From Ctena decussata (lineage: Eukaryota > Mollusca > Bivalvia > Lucinida > Lucinidae), in the NCBI GenBank assembly GCA_963989385.1, contig OZ022507.1, forward strand, positions 58,787,400-58,851,399: 64,000 nt of DNA, read 5' to 3'. The notes below the pieces were generated by a model. The model worked only from the letters and a program-made list of their open reading frames with translations, did not search any database and was not told the DNA's origin. A program made the position numbers and the translations under genes. Positions 1-12,725 of the stretch are shown here, piece by piece (position 1 is the first letter of the stretch; the number at the start of each line of letters is the position of its first letter).

Positions 1-1340
1 AAGCGAAATCACGCAAGCAGTGTTTAAACTTAGCCACATGGTCTACAATGTTCGCCCTTTCATCTGACCTTACACAGTCATGTGTTGTATTTCGATAGAC
101 ATTCAACTCTGGATATCTCCAAACTACTGATATCTCAAAGTCAATTTTCTGGGCCCAGAAAACTTTCTTTGAGATATCTGTAGTTTGAGATAGCCAGAGT
201 TGAACTGTAAACATAAATAGGAAATGTGTTCAGACTATAACCTTTGAGATAAGAGGGACTTTGACACATCAGTGCTGTTGTCAGTTGCATTGTATTTCAA
301 TAGGCAAACACGTCTGGCGTAACGGCTTTGGTGAACTCGGGCAATAAATTGCCTGAGTCCTCCCACCCCCCACCCCAAAAGCCGAATCACGCAAGCAGTG
401 TTTAAACTTAGCCACATGGTCAACAATGTTGACCTTTCGGCTGACCTTACACATGTGTTGTATTTCAATAGACATTCAACTCTGGATATCTCCAAACTAC
501 TGATATCTCAAAGTTAATTTTCTGGATCAAGAAAACTTTCTTTGGGATTTCAGTAGTTTGAGATAGTTAGAGTTGAACTGTAAATAGAAACATTCCCTTC
601 CTCCAAGCTACTACGCCAGCAATTATTACTCAGACTTGGCCGCAGGTCTCTACACTGTTTTACCGTTTTATCTGACCTTACACCTGTACTGTATTTCAAT
701 AGGCAGTCAACTCTGGATATCTCCAAACAACTGATATCTCAAAGTCAATTTTCTGGGCCCAGAAAACTTTCTTTGAGTTATCGGTAGTGTGAGATAGCCA
801 GAGTTGAACTGTGAACATAAATAGGAAATGTGTTCAGACTATATTCTTTGAGATAAGAGGGACTTTGACACATCAGTGCTGGATATATCGCGAGATGACT
901 GAATACTGTTTTCCACTGTCAGTTGCATTGTGTTTCAATAGGCAGTCAACTCTGGATATCTCCAAACAACTGATATCTCAAAGTCAATTTTCTGGGCCCA
1001 GAAACCTTTCTTTGAGATATCGGTAGTTTGAGATAGCCAGAGTTGAACTGTAAACATAAATAAGAAATGTGTCCAGACTATATTCTTTGAGATTAGAGGG
1101 ACTTTGAGACATCAGCGCTTGATATATCGCGAGATGACTGTATACTCTTGGCCGCTGTCAGTTGCGTTAAGGAATGAAAAAAATACTCACACTATCTCTG
1201 GGAATACTCTACCTACTTCCAGTAGGGAACCTGAAATTATAAACTGAGAGCAGCAGCAAAAATTGAACACACAAAAGCTAATAATTTACATGTTGCAGTT
1301 GGAAGATAAATGTTTGGGCCCCTTTCTCTGAGTCAACATT

Positions 1341-1579
1341 ATTTGCATCTGGTTGGTTGGTTGATTTGATGCTTAACGTCCACGGTAAACAACTAAGGTC
1401 ATGTCGGGACGGTCAGTTAACCTAACCACACTATTCCTGGGCAGGCTTAGACCTCCTAAGCGGTTAACCAGTACTAAGTGCACATACTTTCGCCAGTAAC
1501 TGACAACTACCCTTCTTGAATCAGCGGAAGGAGAAACGAAAGTATGTGGCCAGACCGGGATTCGAACCATTTGCATCTG
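1341..1579 (-). mobile_element. SINE family A, 5'-truncated, inserted in the satellite
   Basis: The insert occupies 1352-1568 and is flanked by an 11-bp target-site duplication, ATTTGCATCTG (1341-1351 and 1569-1579). It is the only such insertion in the 34-kb array. Read on the minus strand it starts at the tRNA B box (GGTTCGAATCCC, complement at 1557-1568), then the family body, and ends in CAACCAACC repeats. The A box and tRNA 5' half are absent, so the copy is truncated at its 5' end, as expected from incomplete target-primed reverse transcription. The body matches the complete copy at 36,870-37,143. The uninterrupted sequence is seen in all other module A copies. Confidence 0.95.
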
Positions 1580-2477
1580 AATTGACACTGTTGGCCATGC
1601 ATATTTAACCACGTCTGGCGTAACGGCTTTGGTGAACTCGGGCAATAAATTGCCCGAGTCTGCCCACCCCCCACCCCCAAAGCCAAATCACGCAAGCAGT
1701 GTTTAAACTTAGCCACATGGTCTACAATGTTCGCCCTTTCATCTGACCTTACACAGTCATGTGTTGTATTTCGATAGACATTCAACTCTGGATATCTCCA
1801 AACTACTGATATCTCAAAGTTAATTTTCTGGGCCCAGAAAACTTTCTTTGGGATATCAGTAGTTTGAGATAGCCAGAGTTGAGCTGTTTATAGAAACATT
1901 CCCTTCCTCCAAGCTACTACGCCAGCATTATTACTCGGACTTGGCCGCAGGTCTCTACACTGTTTTACCGTTTCCTCTGACCTTACACCTGTACTGTATT
2001 TCAATAGGCAGTCAACTCTGTATATCTCCAAACAACTGATAACTCAAAGTCAATATTCTGGGCCCAGAAAACTTTCTTTGAGATATCGGTAGTTTGAGAT
2101 AGCCAGAGTTGAACTGTAAACATAAATAGGAAATGTGTCCAGACTATATTCTTTGAGATAAGAGCGACTTTGACACATCAGTGCTGGATATATCGCGAGA
2201 TGACTGAATACTGTTTTCTGCTGTCAGTTGCATTGTATTTCAATAGGCAGTCAACTCTAGATATCTCCAAACAACTGATATCTCAGTCAATTTTCTGGGC
2301 CCAGAAAACTTTCTTTTAGATATCTGTAGTTTGAGATAGCCAGAGTTGAACTGTAAACATAAATAGGAAATGTGTTCAGACTATAACCTTTGAGATAAGA
2401 GGGACTTTGACACATCAGTGCTGGAAAAATCGCGAGATGACTGTATACTGTTTTCAGTTGTCAGTTGCATTGTATTT

Positions 2478-2661
2478 CAATAGGCAAACACGTCTGGCGT
2501 AACGGCTTTGGTGAACTCGGGCAATAAATTGCCCGAGTCCTCCCACCCCCCACCCCCAAAGCCGAATCACGCAAGCAGTGTTTAAACTTAGCCACATGGT
2601 CAACAATGTTGACCTTTCAGCTGACCTTACACATGTGTTGTATTTCAATAGACATTCAACT
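2478..2661. repeat. Representative short spacer module (module B) of the satellite
   Basis: Module B shares the hairpin and C-run of module A but is joined directly to monomer sequence (AATAGGCAAACACGTCTGG) and lacks the first half of module A. It differs diagnostically, with GAGTCCTCCCACC instead of GAGTCTGCCCACC and GTCAACAATGTTGACC instead of GTCTACAATGTTCGCC. Copies begin near 305, 2485, 4914, 7346, 9291, 11482, 14029, 14904, 17334, 19527, 23034, 25499 and 30353. Two copies carry private deletions: around 7,400 the C-run is shortened and around 11,520 half the inner hairpin is gone. The copies near 4,931 and 14,918 share a private T (GTAATGGC), which ties those two regions together. Confidence 0.88.
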
Positions 2662-2761
2662 CTGGATATCTCCAAACTACTGATATCTCAAAGTTAATTT
2701 TCTGGGTCAAGAAAACTTTCTTTGGGATTTCAGTAGTTTGAGATAGTTAGAGTTGAACTGT

Positions 2762-2886
2762 AAATAGAAACATTCCCTTCCTCCAAGCTACTATGCCAGC
2801 AATTATTACTCAGACTTGGCTGCAGGTCTATACACTGTTTTACCGTTTTATCTGACCTTACACCTGTACTGTATTTCAATAGGCAG
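2762..2886. repeat. Representative third spacer module (module C') of the satellite
   Basis: A segment of about 125 bp follows the monomer after each A or B module. It starts AATAGAAACATTCCCTTCC and runs through GCTACTACGCCAGCA and GGTCTCTACACTGTTTTACC before rejoining the monomer at TTTCAATAGGCAGTCAACT. After module A the monomer next to it ends GAGCTGTTTATAG, and after module B it ends GAACTGTAAATAG, so the two contexts have diverged together as part of the higher-order unit. Confidence 0.8.
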
Positions 2887-3125
2887 TCAACTCTGGATAT
2901 CTCCAAACAACTGATATCTCAAAGTCTATTTTCTGGGCCCAGAAAACTTTCTTTGAGATATCGGTAGTCTGAGATAGCCAGAGTTGAACTGGAAACATAA
3001 ATAGGAAATGTGTCCAGACTATATTCTTTTAGACCAGAGGGACTTTGACACATCAGTGCCGGATATATCGCGAGATGACTGAATACTGTTTTCACTGTCA
3101 GTTGCATTGTGTTTCAATAGACATT

Positions 3126-3364
3126 CAACTCTGGATATCTCCAAACAACTGATATCTCAAAGTCAATTTTCTGGGCCCAGAAAACTTTCTTTGAGATACC
3201 GGTAGTTCGAGATAGCCAGAGTTGAACTGTAAACATAAATAGGAAATGTGTCCAGACTATATTCTTTGAGATAAGAGAGACTTTGACACATCAGTGCTGG
3301 ATATATCTCGAGATGACTGAATACTGTTTTCTGCTGTCAGTTGCATTGTATTTCAATAGGCAGT
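3126..3364. repeat. Representative 239-bp satellite monomer with palindromic core
   Basis: This is a typical monomer. Its first 100 bp form an imperfect inverted repeat (3125 to 3225) that starts TCAACTCTGGATATCTCC and ends GATAGCCAGAGTTGA, centred on GGGCCC at 3173-3178. The remaining 138 bp (ATAAATAGGAAATGTG, then the CTTTGAGATAAGAG segment, then GTCAGTTGCATTGTATTTCAA) is not palindromic. Variants recur across the array: GAGTTATCGG for GAGATATCGG, TTTTAGACCAGAG for TTTGAGATAAGAG (near 3028, 5457, 15440, 21146, 23577, 26041, 30895), and GGTCAAGAAA in place of the GGGCCC centre in monomers next to the short spacer module. The palindrome could extrude as a cruciform or fold as RNA; neither is shown. 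Confidence 0.93.
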
Positions 3365-3822
3365 CAACTCTGGATATCTCCAAACAACTGATATCTCAGA
3401 GTCAATTTTCTGGGCCCAGAAAACTTTCTTTGAGTTATCGGTAGTGTGAGATAGCCAGAGTTGAACTGTGAACATAAATAGGAAATGTGTTCAGACTATA
3501 TTCTTTGAGATAAGAGGGACTTTGACACATCAGTGCTGCATATATCGCGAGATGACTGAATACTGTTTTCCACTGTCAGTTGCATTGTGTTTCAATAGGC
3601 AGTCAACTCTGGATATCTCCAAACAACTGATATCTCAAAGTCAATTTTCTGGGCCCAGAAACCTTTCTTTGAGATATCGGTAGTTTGAGATAGCCAGAGT
3701 TGAACTGTAAACATAAATAAGAAATGTGTCCAGACTATATTCTTTGAGATTAGAGGGACTTTGAGACATCAGCGCTTGATATATCGCGAGATGACTGTAT
3801 ACTCTTGGCCACTGTCAGTTGT

Positions 3823-4208
3823 GTTAAGGAATGAAAAAAATACTCACACTATCTCTGGGAATACTCTACCTACTTCCAGTAGGGAACCTGAAATTATAAA
3901 CTGAGAGCAGCAGCAAAAATTGAACACACAAAAGCTAATAATTTACATGTTGCAGTTGGAAGATAAATGTTTGGGCCCCTTTCTCTGAGTCAACATTATT
4001 TGCATCTGAATTGACACTGTTGGCCATGCATATTTAACCACGTCTGGCGTAACGGCTTTGGTGAACTCGGGCAATAAATTGCCCGAGTCTGCCCACCCCC
4101 CACCCCCAAAGCCAAATCACGCAAGCAGTGTTTAAACTTAGCCACATGGTCTACAATGTTCGCCCTTTCATCTGACCTTACACAGTCATGTGTTGTATTT
4201 CGATAGAC
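3823..4208. repeat. Representative long spacer module (module A) of the satellite
   Basis: This 385-bp segment, present once per higher-order repeat, begins GTTAAGGAATGAAAAAAA and ends TTTCGATAGAC, where monomers resume. It is unrelated to the monomer for most of its length. It contains a strong hairpin: GGCTTTGG at 4054-4061 pairs with CCAAAGCC at 4106-4113, and inside it ACTCGGGCAA pairs with TTGCCCGAGT around a TAAA loop (4065-4088). The intervening run CCCACCCCCCACCCCC makes the other strand very G-rich. About 17 copies keep the ATTTAACCACGTCTGG junction; the last copy (34,079) is truncated and another (near 26,457) keeps only its second half. Confidence 0.9.
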
Positions 4209-7200
4209 ATTCAACTCTGGATATCTCCAAACTACTGATATCTCAAAGTTAATTTTCTGGGCCCAGAAAACTTTCTTTGGGATATCAGTAGTTTGAGATA
4301 GCCAGAGTTGAGCTGTTTATAGAAACATTCCCTTCCTCCAAGCTACTACGCCAGCATTATTACTCGGACTTGGCCGCAGGTCTCTACACTGTTTTACCGT
4401 TTCCTCTGACCTTACACCTGTACTGTATTTCAATAGGCAGTCAACTCTGTATATCTCCAAACAACTGATAACTCAAAGTCAATATTCTGGGCCCAGAAAA
4501 CTTTCTTTGAGATATCGGTAGTTCGAGATAGCCAGAGTTGAACTGTAAACATAAATAGGAAATGTGTCCAGACTATATTCTTTGAGATAAGAGGGACTTT
4601 GACACATCAGTGCTGGATATATCGCGAGATCACTGAATACTGTTTTCTGCTGTCAGTTGCATTGTATTTCAATAGGCAGTCAACTCTGGATATCTCCAAA
4701 CAACTGATATCTCAACGTCAATTTTCTGGGCCCAGAAAACTTTCTTTGAGATATCTGTAGTTTGAGATAGCCAGAGTTGAACTGTAAACATAAATAGGAA
4801 ATGTGTTCAGACTATAACCTTTGAGATAAGAGGGACTTTGACACATCAGTGCTGGAAAAATCGCGAGATGACTGTATACTGTTTTCAGTTGTCAGTTGCA
4901 TTGTATTTCAATAGGCAAACACGTCTGGCGTAATGGCTTTGGTGAACTCGGGCAATAAATTGCCCGAGTCCTCCCACCCCCCACCCCCAAAGCCGAATCA
5001 CGCAAGCAGTGTTTAAACTTAGCCACATGGTCAACAATGTTGACCTTTCGGCTGACCTTACACATGTGTTGTATTTCAATAGACATTCAACTCTGGATAT
5101 CTCCAAACTACTGATATCTCAAAGTTAATTTTCTGGGTCAAGAAAACTTTCTTTGGGATTTCAGTAGTTTGAGATAGTTAGAGTTGAACTGTAAATAGAA
5201 ACATTCCCTTCCTCCAAGCTACTATGCCAGCAATTATTACTCAGACTTGGCTGCAGGTCTATACACTGTTTTACCGTTTTATCTGACCTTACACCTGTAC
5301 TGTATTTCAATAGGCAGTCAACTCTGGATATCTCCAAACAACTGATATCTCAAAGTCTATTTTCTGGGCCCAGAAACCTTTCTTTGAGATATCGGTAGTC
5401 TGAGATAGCCAGAGTTGAACTGGAAACATAAATAGGAAATGTGTCCAGACTATATTCTTTTAGACCAGAGGGACTTTGACACATCAGTGCCGGATATATC
5501 GCGAGATGACTGAATACTGTTTTCACTGTCAGTTGCATTGTTTTTCAATAGGCAGTCAACTCTGGATATCTCCAAACAACTGATATCTCAAAGTCAATTT
5601 TCTGGGCCCAGAAAACTTTCTTTGAGATACCGGTAGTTCGAGATAGCCAGAGTTGAACTGTAAACATAAATAGGAAATGTGTCCAGACTATATTCTTTGA
5701 GATAAGAGAGACTTTGACACATCAGTGCTGGATATATCTCGAGATGACTGAATACTGTTTTCTGCTGTCAGTTGCATTGTATTTCAATAGGCAGTCAACT
5801 CTGGATATCTCCAAACAACTGATATCTCAGAGTCAATTTTCTGGGCCCAGAAAACTTTCTTTGAGTTATCGGTAGTGTGAGATAGCCAGAGTTGAACTGT
5901 GAACATAAATAGGAAATGTGTTCAGACTATATTCTTTGAGATAAGAGGGACTTTGACACATCAGTGCTGGATATATCGCGAGATGACTGAATACTGTTTT
6001 CCACTGTCAGTTGCATTGTGTTTCAATAGGCAGTCAACTCTGGATATCTCCAAACAACTGATATCTCAAAGTCAATTTTCTGGGCCCAGAAACCTTTCTT
6101 TGAGATATCGGTAGTTTGAGATAGCCAGAGTTGAACTGTAAACATAAATAAGAAATGTGTCCAGACTATATTCTTTGAGATTAGAGGGACTTTGAGACAT
6201 CAGCGCTTGATATATCGGGAGATGACTGTATACTCTTGGCCGCTGTCAGTTGCGTTAAGGAATGAAAAAAATACTCACACTATCTCTGGGAATACTCTAC
6301 CTACTTCCAGTAGGGAACCTGAAATTATAAACTGAGAGCAGCAGCAAAAATTGAACACACAAAAGCTAATAATTTACATGTTGCAGTTGGAAGATAAATG
6401 TTTGGGCCCCTTTCTCTGAGTCAACATTATTTGCATCTGAATTGACACTGTTGGCCATGCATATTTAACCACGTCTGGCGTAACGGTTTTGGTGAACTCG
6501 GGCAATAAATTGCCCGAGTCTGCCCACCCCCACCCCCAAAGCCAAATCACGCAAGCAGTGTTTAAACTTAGCCACATGGTCAACAATGTTCGCCCTTTCA
6601 TCTGACCTTACACAGTCATGTGTTGTATTTCGATAGACATTCAACTCTGGATATCTCCAAACTACTGATATCTCAAAGTTAATTTTCTGGGCCCAGAAAA
6701 CTTTCTTTGGGATATCAGTAGTTTGAGATAGCCAGAGTTGAGCTGTTTATAGAAACATTCCCTTCCTCCAAGCTACTACGCCAGCATTATTACTCGGACT
6801 TGGCCGCAGGTCTCTACACTGTTTTACTGTTTCCTCTGACCTTACACCTGTACTGTATTTCAATAGGCAGTCAACTCTGTATATCTCCAAACAACTGATA
6901 ACTCAAAGTCAATATTTTGGGCCCAGAAAACTTTCTTTGAGATATCGGTAGTTGGAGATAGCCAGAGTTGAACTGTAAACATAAATAGGAAATGTGTCCA
7001 GACTATATTCTTTGAGATAAGAGGGACTTTGACACATCAGTGCTGGATATATCGCGAGATCACTGAATACTGTTTTCTGCTGTCAGTTGCATTGTATTTC
7101 AATAGGCAGTCAACTCTGGATATCTCCAAACAACTGATATCTCAAAGTCAATTTTCTGGGCCCAGAAAACTTTCTTTGAAATATCTGTAGTTTGAGATAG

Positions 7201-7734
7201 CCAGAGTTGAACTGTAAACATAAATAGGAAATGTGTTCAGACTATAACCTTTGAGATAAGAGGGACTTTGACACATCAGTGCTGGAAAAATCGCGAGATG
7301 ACTGTATACTGTTTTCAGTTGTCAGTTGCATTGTATTTCAATAGGCAAACACGTCTGGCGTAACGGCTTTGGTGAACTCGGGCAATAAATTGCCTGAGTC
7401 CTCCCACCCCCAAAGCCGAATCACGCAAGCAGTGTTTAAACTTAGCCACATGGTCAACAATGTTGACCTTTCGGCTGACCTTACACATGTGTTGTATTTC
7501 AATAGACATTCAACTCTGGATATCTCCAAACTACTGATATCTCAAAGTTAATTTACTGGATCAAGAAAACTTTCTTTGGGATTTCAGTAGTTTGAGATAG
7601 TTAGAGTTGAACTGTAAATAGAAACATTCCCTTCCTCCAAGCTACTACGCCAGCAATTATTACTCAGACTTGGCCGCAGGTCTCTACACTGTTTTACCGT
7701 TTTATCTGACCTTACACCTGTACTGTATTTCAAT

Positions 7735-10700
7735 AGGCAGTCAACTCTGGATATCTCCAAACAACTGATATCTCAAAGTCAATTTTCTGGGCCCAGAAAA
7801 CTTTCTTTGAGTTATCGGTAGTGTGAGATAGCCAGAGTTGAACTGTGAACATAAATAGGAAATGTGTTCAGACTATATTCTTTGAGATAAGAGGGACTTT
7901 GACACATCAGTGCTGGATATATCGCGAGATGACTGAATACTGTTTTCCACTGTCAGTTGCATTGTGTTTCAATAGGCAGTCAACTCTGGATATCTCCAAA
8001 CAACTGATATCTCAAAGTCAATTTTCTGGGCCCAGAAACCTTTCTTTGAGATATCGGTAGTTTGAGATAGCCAGAGTTGAACTGTAAACATAAATAAGAA
8101 ATGTGTCCAGACTATATTCTTTGAGATTAGAGGGACTTTGAGACATCAGCGCTTGATATATCGCGAGATGACTGTATACTGTTGGCCGCTGTCAGTTGCG
8201 TTAAGGAATGAAAAAAATACTCACACTATCTCTGGGAATACTCTACCTACTTCCAGTAGGGAACCTGAAATTATAAACTGAGAGCAGCAGCAAAAATTGA
8301 ACACACAAAAGCTAATAATTTACATGTTGCAGTTGGAAGATAAATGTTTGGGCCCCTTTCTCTGAGTCAACATTATTTGCATCTGAATTGACACTGTTGG
8401 CCATGCATATTTAACCACGTCTGGCGTAACGGCTTTGGTGAACTCGGGCAATAAATTGCCCGAGTCTGCCCACCCCCCACCCCCAAAGCCAAATCACGCA
8501 AGCAGTGTTTAAACTTAGCCACATGGTCTACAATGTTCGCCCTTTCATCTGACCTTACACAGTCATGTGTTGTATTTCGATAGACATTCAACTCTGGATA
8601 TCTCCAAACTACTGATATCTCAAAGTTAATTTTCTGGGCCCAGAAAACTTTCTTTGGGATATCAGTAGTTTGAGATAGCCAGAGTTGAGCTGTTTATAGA
8701 AACATTCCCTTCCTCCAAGCTACTACGCCAGCATTATTACTCGGACTTGGCCGCAGGTCTCTACACTGTTTTACCGTTTCCTCTGACCTTACACCTGTAC
8801 TGTATTTCAATAGGCAGTCAACTCTGTATATCTCCAAACAACTGATAACTCAAAGTCAATACTCTGGGCCCAGAAAACTTTCTTTGAGATATCGGTAGTT
8901 CGAGATAGCCAGAGTTGAACTGTAAACATAAATAGGAAATGTGTCCAGACTATATTCTTTGAGATAAGAGGGACTTTGACACATCAGTGCTGGATATATC
9001 GCGAGATCACTGAATACTGTTTTCTGCTGTCAGTTGCATTGTATTTCAAAAGGCAGTCAACTCTAGATATCTCCAAACAACTGATATCTCAGTCAATTTT
9101 CTGTGCCCAGAAATCTTTCTTTGAGATATCTGTAGTTTGAGATAGCCAGAGTTGAACTGTAAACATAAATAGGAAATGTGTTCAGACTATAACCTTTGAG
9201 ATAAGAGGGACTTTGACACATCAGTGCTGGAAAAATCGCGAGATGACTGTATACTGTTTTCAGTTGTCAGTTGCATTGTATTTCAATAGGCAAACACGTC
9301 TGGCGTAACGGCTTTGGTGAACTCGGGCAATAAATTGCCCGAGTCCTCCCACCCCCCACCCCAAAAGCCGAATCACGCAAGCAGTGTTTAAACTTAGCCA
9401 CATGGTCAACAATGTTGACCTTTCGGCTGACCTTACACATGTGTTGTATTTCAATAGACATTCAACTCTGGATATCTTCAAACTACTGATATCTCAAAGT
9501 TAATTTTCTGGGTCAAGAAAACTTTCTTTGGGATTTCAGTAGTTTGAGATAGTTAGAGTTGAACTGTAAATAGAAACATTCCCTTCCTCCAAGCTACTAC
9601 GCCAGCAATTATTACTCAGACTTGGCCGCAGGTCTCTACACTGTTTTACCGTTTTATCTGACCTTACACCTGTACTGTATTTCAATAGGCAGTCAACTCT
9701 GGATATCTCCAAACAACTGATATCTCAAAGTCAATATTCTGGGCCCAGAAAACTTTCTTTGAGATATCGGTAGTCTGAGATAGCCAGAGTTGAACTGTAA
9801 ACATAAATAGGAAATGTGTCCAGACTATATTCTTTGAGATAAGAGCGACATTGACACATCAGTGCTGGATATATCGTGAGATGACTGAATACTATTTTCT
9901 GCTGTCAGTTGCATTGTATTTCAATAGGCAGTCAACTCTGGATATCTCCAAACAACTGATATCTCAAAGTCAATTTTCTGGGCCCAGAAAACTTTCTTTG
10001 AGTTATCAGTAGTGTGAGATAGCCAGAGTTGAACTGTGAATATAAATAGGAAATGTGTTCAGACTATATTCTTTGAGATAAGAGGGACTTTGACACATCA
10101 GTGCTGGATATATCGCGAGATGACTGAATACTGTTTTCCACTGTCAGTTGCATTGTGTTTCAATAGGCAGTCAACTCTGGATATCTCCAAACAACTGATA
10201 TCTCAAAGTCAATTTTCTGGGCCCAGAAAACTTTCTTTGAGATATCGGTAGTTTGAGATAGCCAGAGTTGAACTGTTAACATAAATAAGAAATGTGTCCA
10301 GACTATATTCTTTGAGATTAGAGGGACTTTGAGACATCAGCGCTTGATATATCGCGAGATGACTGTATACTGTTGGCCGCTGTCAGTTGCGTTAAGGAAT
10401 AAAAAAAATTATTCACTATCTCTGGGAATACTCTACCTACTTCCAGTAGGGAACCTGAAATTATAAACTGAGAGCAGCAGCAAAAAATGAACACACAAAA
10501 GCTAATAATTTACATGTTGCAGTTGGAAGATAAATGTTTGGGCCCCTTTCTCAGAGTCAACATTTTTTGCATCTGAATTGACACTGTTGGCCATGCATAT
10601 TTAACCACGCCTGGCGTAACGGCTTTGGTGAACTCGGGCAATAAATTGCCCGAGTCTGCCCACCCCCCACCCCCAAAGCCAAATCACTCAAGCAGTGTTT

Positions 10701-12725
10701 AAACTTAGCCACATGGTCTACAATGTTCGCCCTTTCATCTGACCTTACACAGTCATGTGTTGTATTTCGATAGACATTCAACTCTGGATATCTCCAAACA
10801 CTGATATCTCAAAGTTAATTTTCGGGGCCCAGAAAACTTTCTTTGGGATATCAGTAGTTTGAGATAGCCAGAGTTGAGCTGTTTATAGAAACATTCCCTT
10901 CCTCCAAGCTACGACGCCAGCATTATTACTCGGACTTGGCCGCAGGTCTCTACACTGTTTTACCGTTTCCTCTGACCTTACACCTGTACTGTATTTCAAT
11001 AGGCAGTCAACTCTGTATATCTCCAAACAACTGATAACTCAAAGTCAATATTCTGGGCCCAGAAAACTTTCTTTGAGATATCTGTAGTTGGAGATAGCCA
11101 GAGTTGAACTGTAAACATAAATAGGAAATGTGTCCAGACTATATTCTTTGAGATAAGAGGGACTTTGACACATCAGTGCTGGATATATCGCGAGATGACT
11201 GAATACTGTTTTCTGCTGTCAGTTGCATTGTATTTCAATAGGCAGTCAACTCTGGATATCTCCAAACAACTGATATCTCAAAGTCAATTTTCTGGGCCCA
11301 GAAAACTTTCTTTGAGATATCTGTAGTTTGAGATAGCCAGAGTTGAACTGTAAACATAAATAGGAAATGTGTTCAGACTATAACCTTTGAGATAAGAGGG
11401 ACTTTGACACATCAGTGCTGGAAAAATCGCGAGATGACTGTATACTGTTTTCAGTTGTCAGTTGCATTGTATTTCAATAGGCAAACACGTCTGGCGTAAC
11501 GGCTTTGGTGAACTCGGGCAATTTGAGTCCTCCCACCCCCCACCCCCAAAGCCGAATCACGCAAGCAGTGTTTAAACTTAGCCACATGGTCAACAATGTT
11601 GACCTTTCGGCTGACCTTACACATGTGTTGTATTTCAATAGACATTCAACTCTGGATATCTCCAAACTACTGATATCTCAAAGTTAATTTTCTGGGTCAA
11701 GAAAACTTTCTTTGGGATTTCAGTAGTTTGAGATAGTTAGAGTTGAACTGTAAATAGAAACATTCCCTTCCTCCAAGCTACTACGCCAGCAATTATTACT
11801 CAGACTTGGCCGCAGGTCTCTACACTGTTTTACCGTTTCATCTGACCTTACATCTGTACTGTATTTCAATAGGCAGTCAACTCTGGATATCTCCAAACAA
11901 CTGATATCTCAAAGTCTATTTTCTGGGCCCAGAAAACTTTCTTTGAGATATCGGTAGTCTGAGATAGCCAGAGTTGAACTGTAAACATAAATAGGAAATG
12001 TGTCCAGACTATATTCTTTGAGATTAGAGGGACTTTGAGACATCAGCGCTTGATATATCGCGAGATGACTGTATACTGTTGGCCGCTGTCAGTTGCGTTA
12101 AGGAATGAAAAAAATACTCACACTATCTCTGGGAATACTCTACCTACTTCAAGTAGGGAACCTGAAATTATAAACTGAGAGCAGCAGCAAAAATTGAACA
12201 CACAAAAGCTAATAATTTACATGTTGCAGTTGGAAGATAAATGTTTGGGCCCCTTTCTCTGAGTCAACATTATTTGCATCTGAATTGACACTGTTGGCCA
12301 TGCATATTTAACCACGTCTGGCGTAACGGCTTTGGTGAACTCGGGCAATAAATTGCCCGAGTCTGCCCTCCCCCCACCCCCAAAGCGAAAACACGCAAGC
12401 AGTGTTTAAACTTAGCCACATGGTCTACAATGTTCGCCCTTTCATCTGACCTTACACAGTCATGTGTTGTATTTCGATAGACATTCAACTCTGGATATCT
12501 CCAAACTACTGATATCTCAAAGTTAATTTTCTGGGCCCAGAAAACTTTCTTTGGGATATCAGTAGTTTGAGATAGCCAGAGTTGAGCTGTTTATAGAAAC
12601 AATCCCTTCCTCAAAGCTACTACGCCAGCATTATAACTCGGACTTGGCCGCAGGTCTCTACACTGTTTTACCGTTTCCTCTGACCTTACACCTGTACTGT
12701 ATTTCAATAGGCAGTCAACTCTGTA
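7735..12725. repeat. Duplicated super-block within the satellite, copy 1
   Basis: This segment and 15,778-20,775 share many rare variants in the same order, at an offset of about 8.04 kb: AAAAGGCAGTCAACTCTAG (9,047 / 17,091), CTGTGCCCAGAAATC (9,102 / 17,146), ACTATTTTCTGC (9,891 / 17,933), GTGAATATAAATAGG (10,036 / 18,077), CACGCCTGGCG (10,606 / 18,649), CACTCAAGCAG (10,686 / 18,728), TTTTCGGGGCCC (10,821 / 18,863) and TTACATCTGTACTG (11,848 / 19,890). Such shared private changes show recent copying of a multi-kilobase block rather than parallel homogenisation. Confidence 0.85.
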
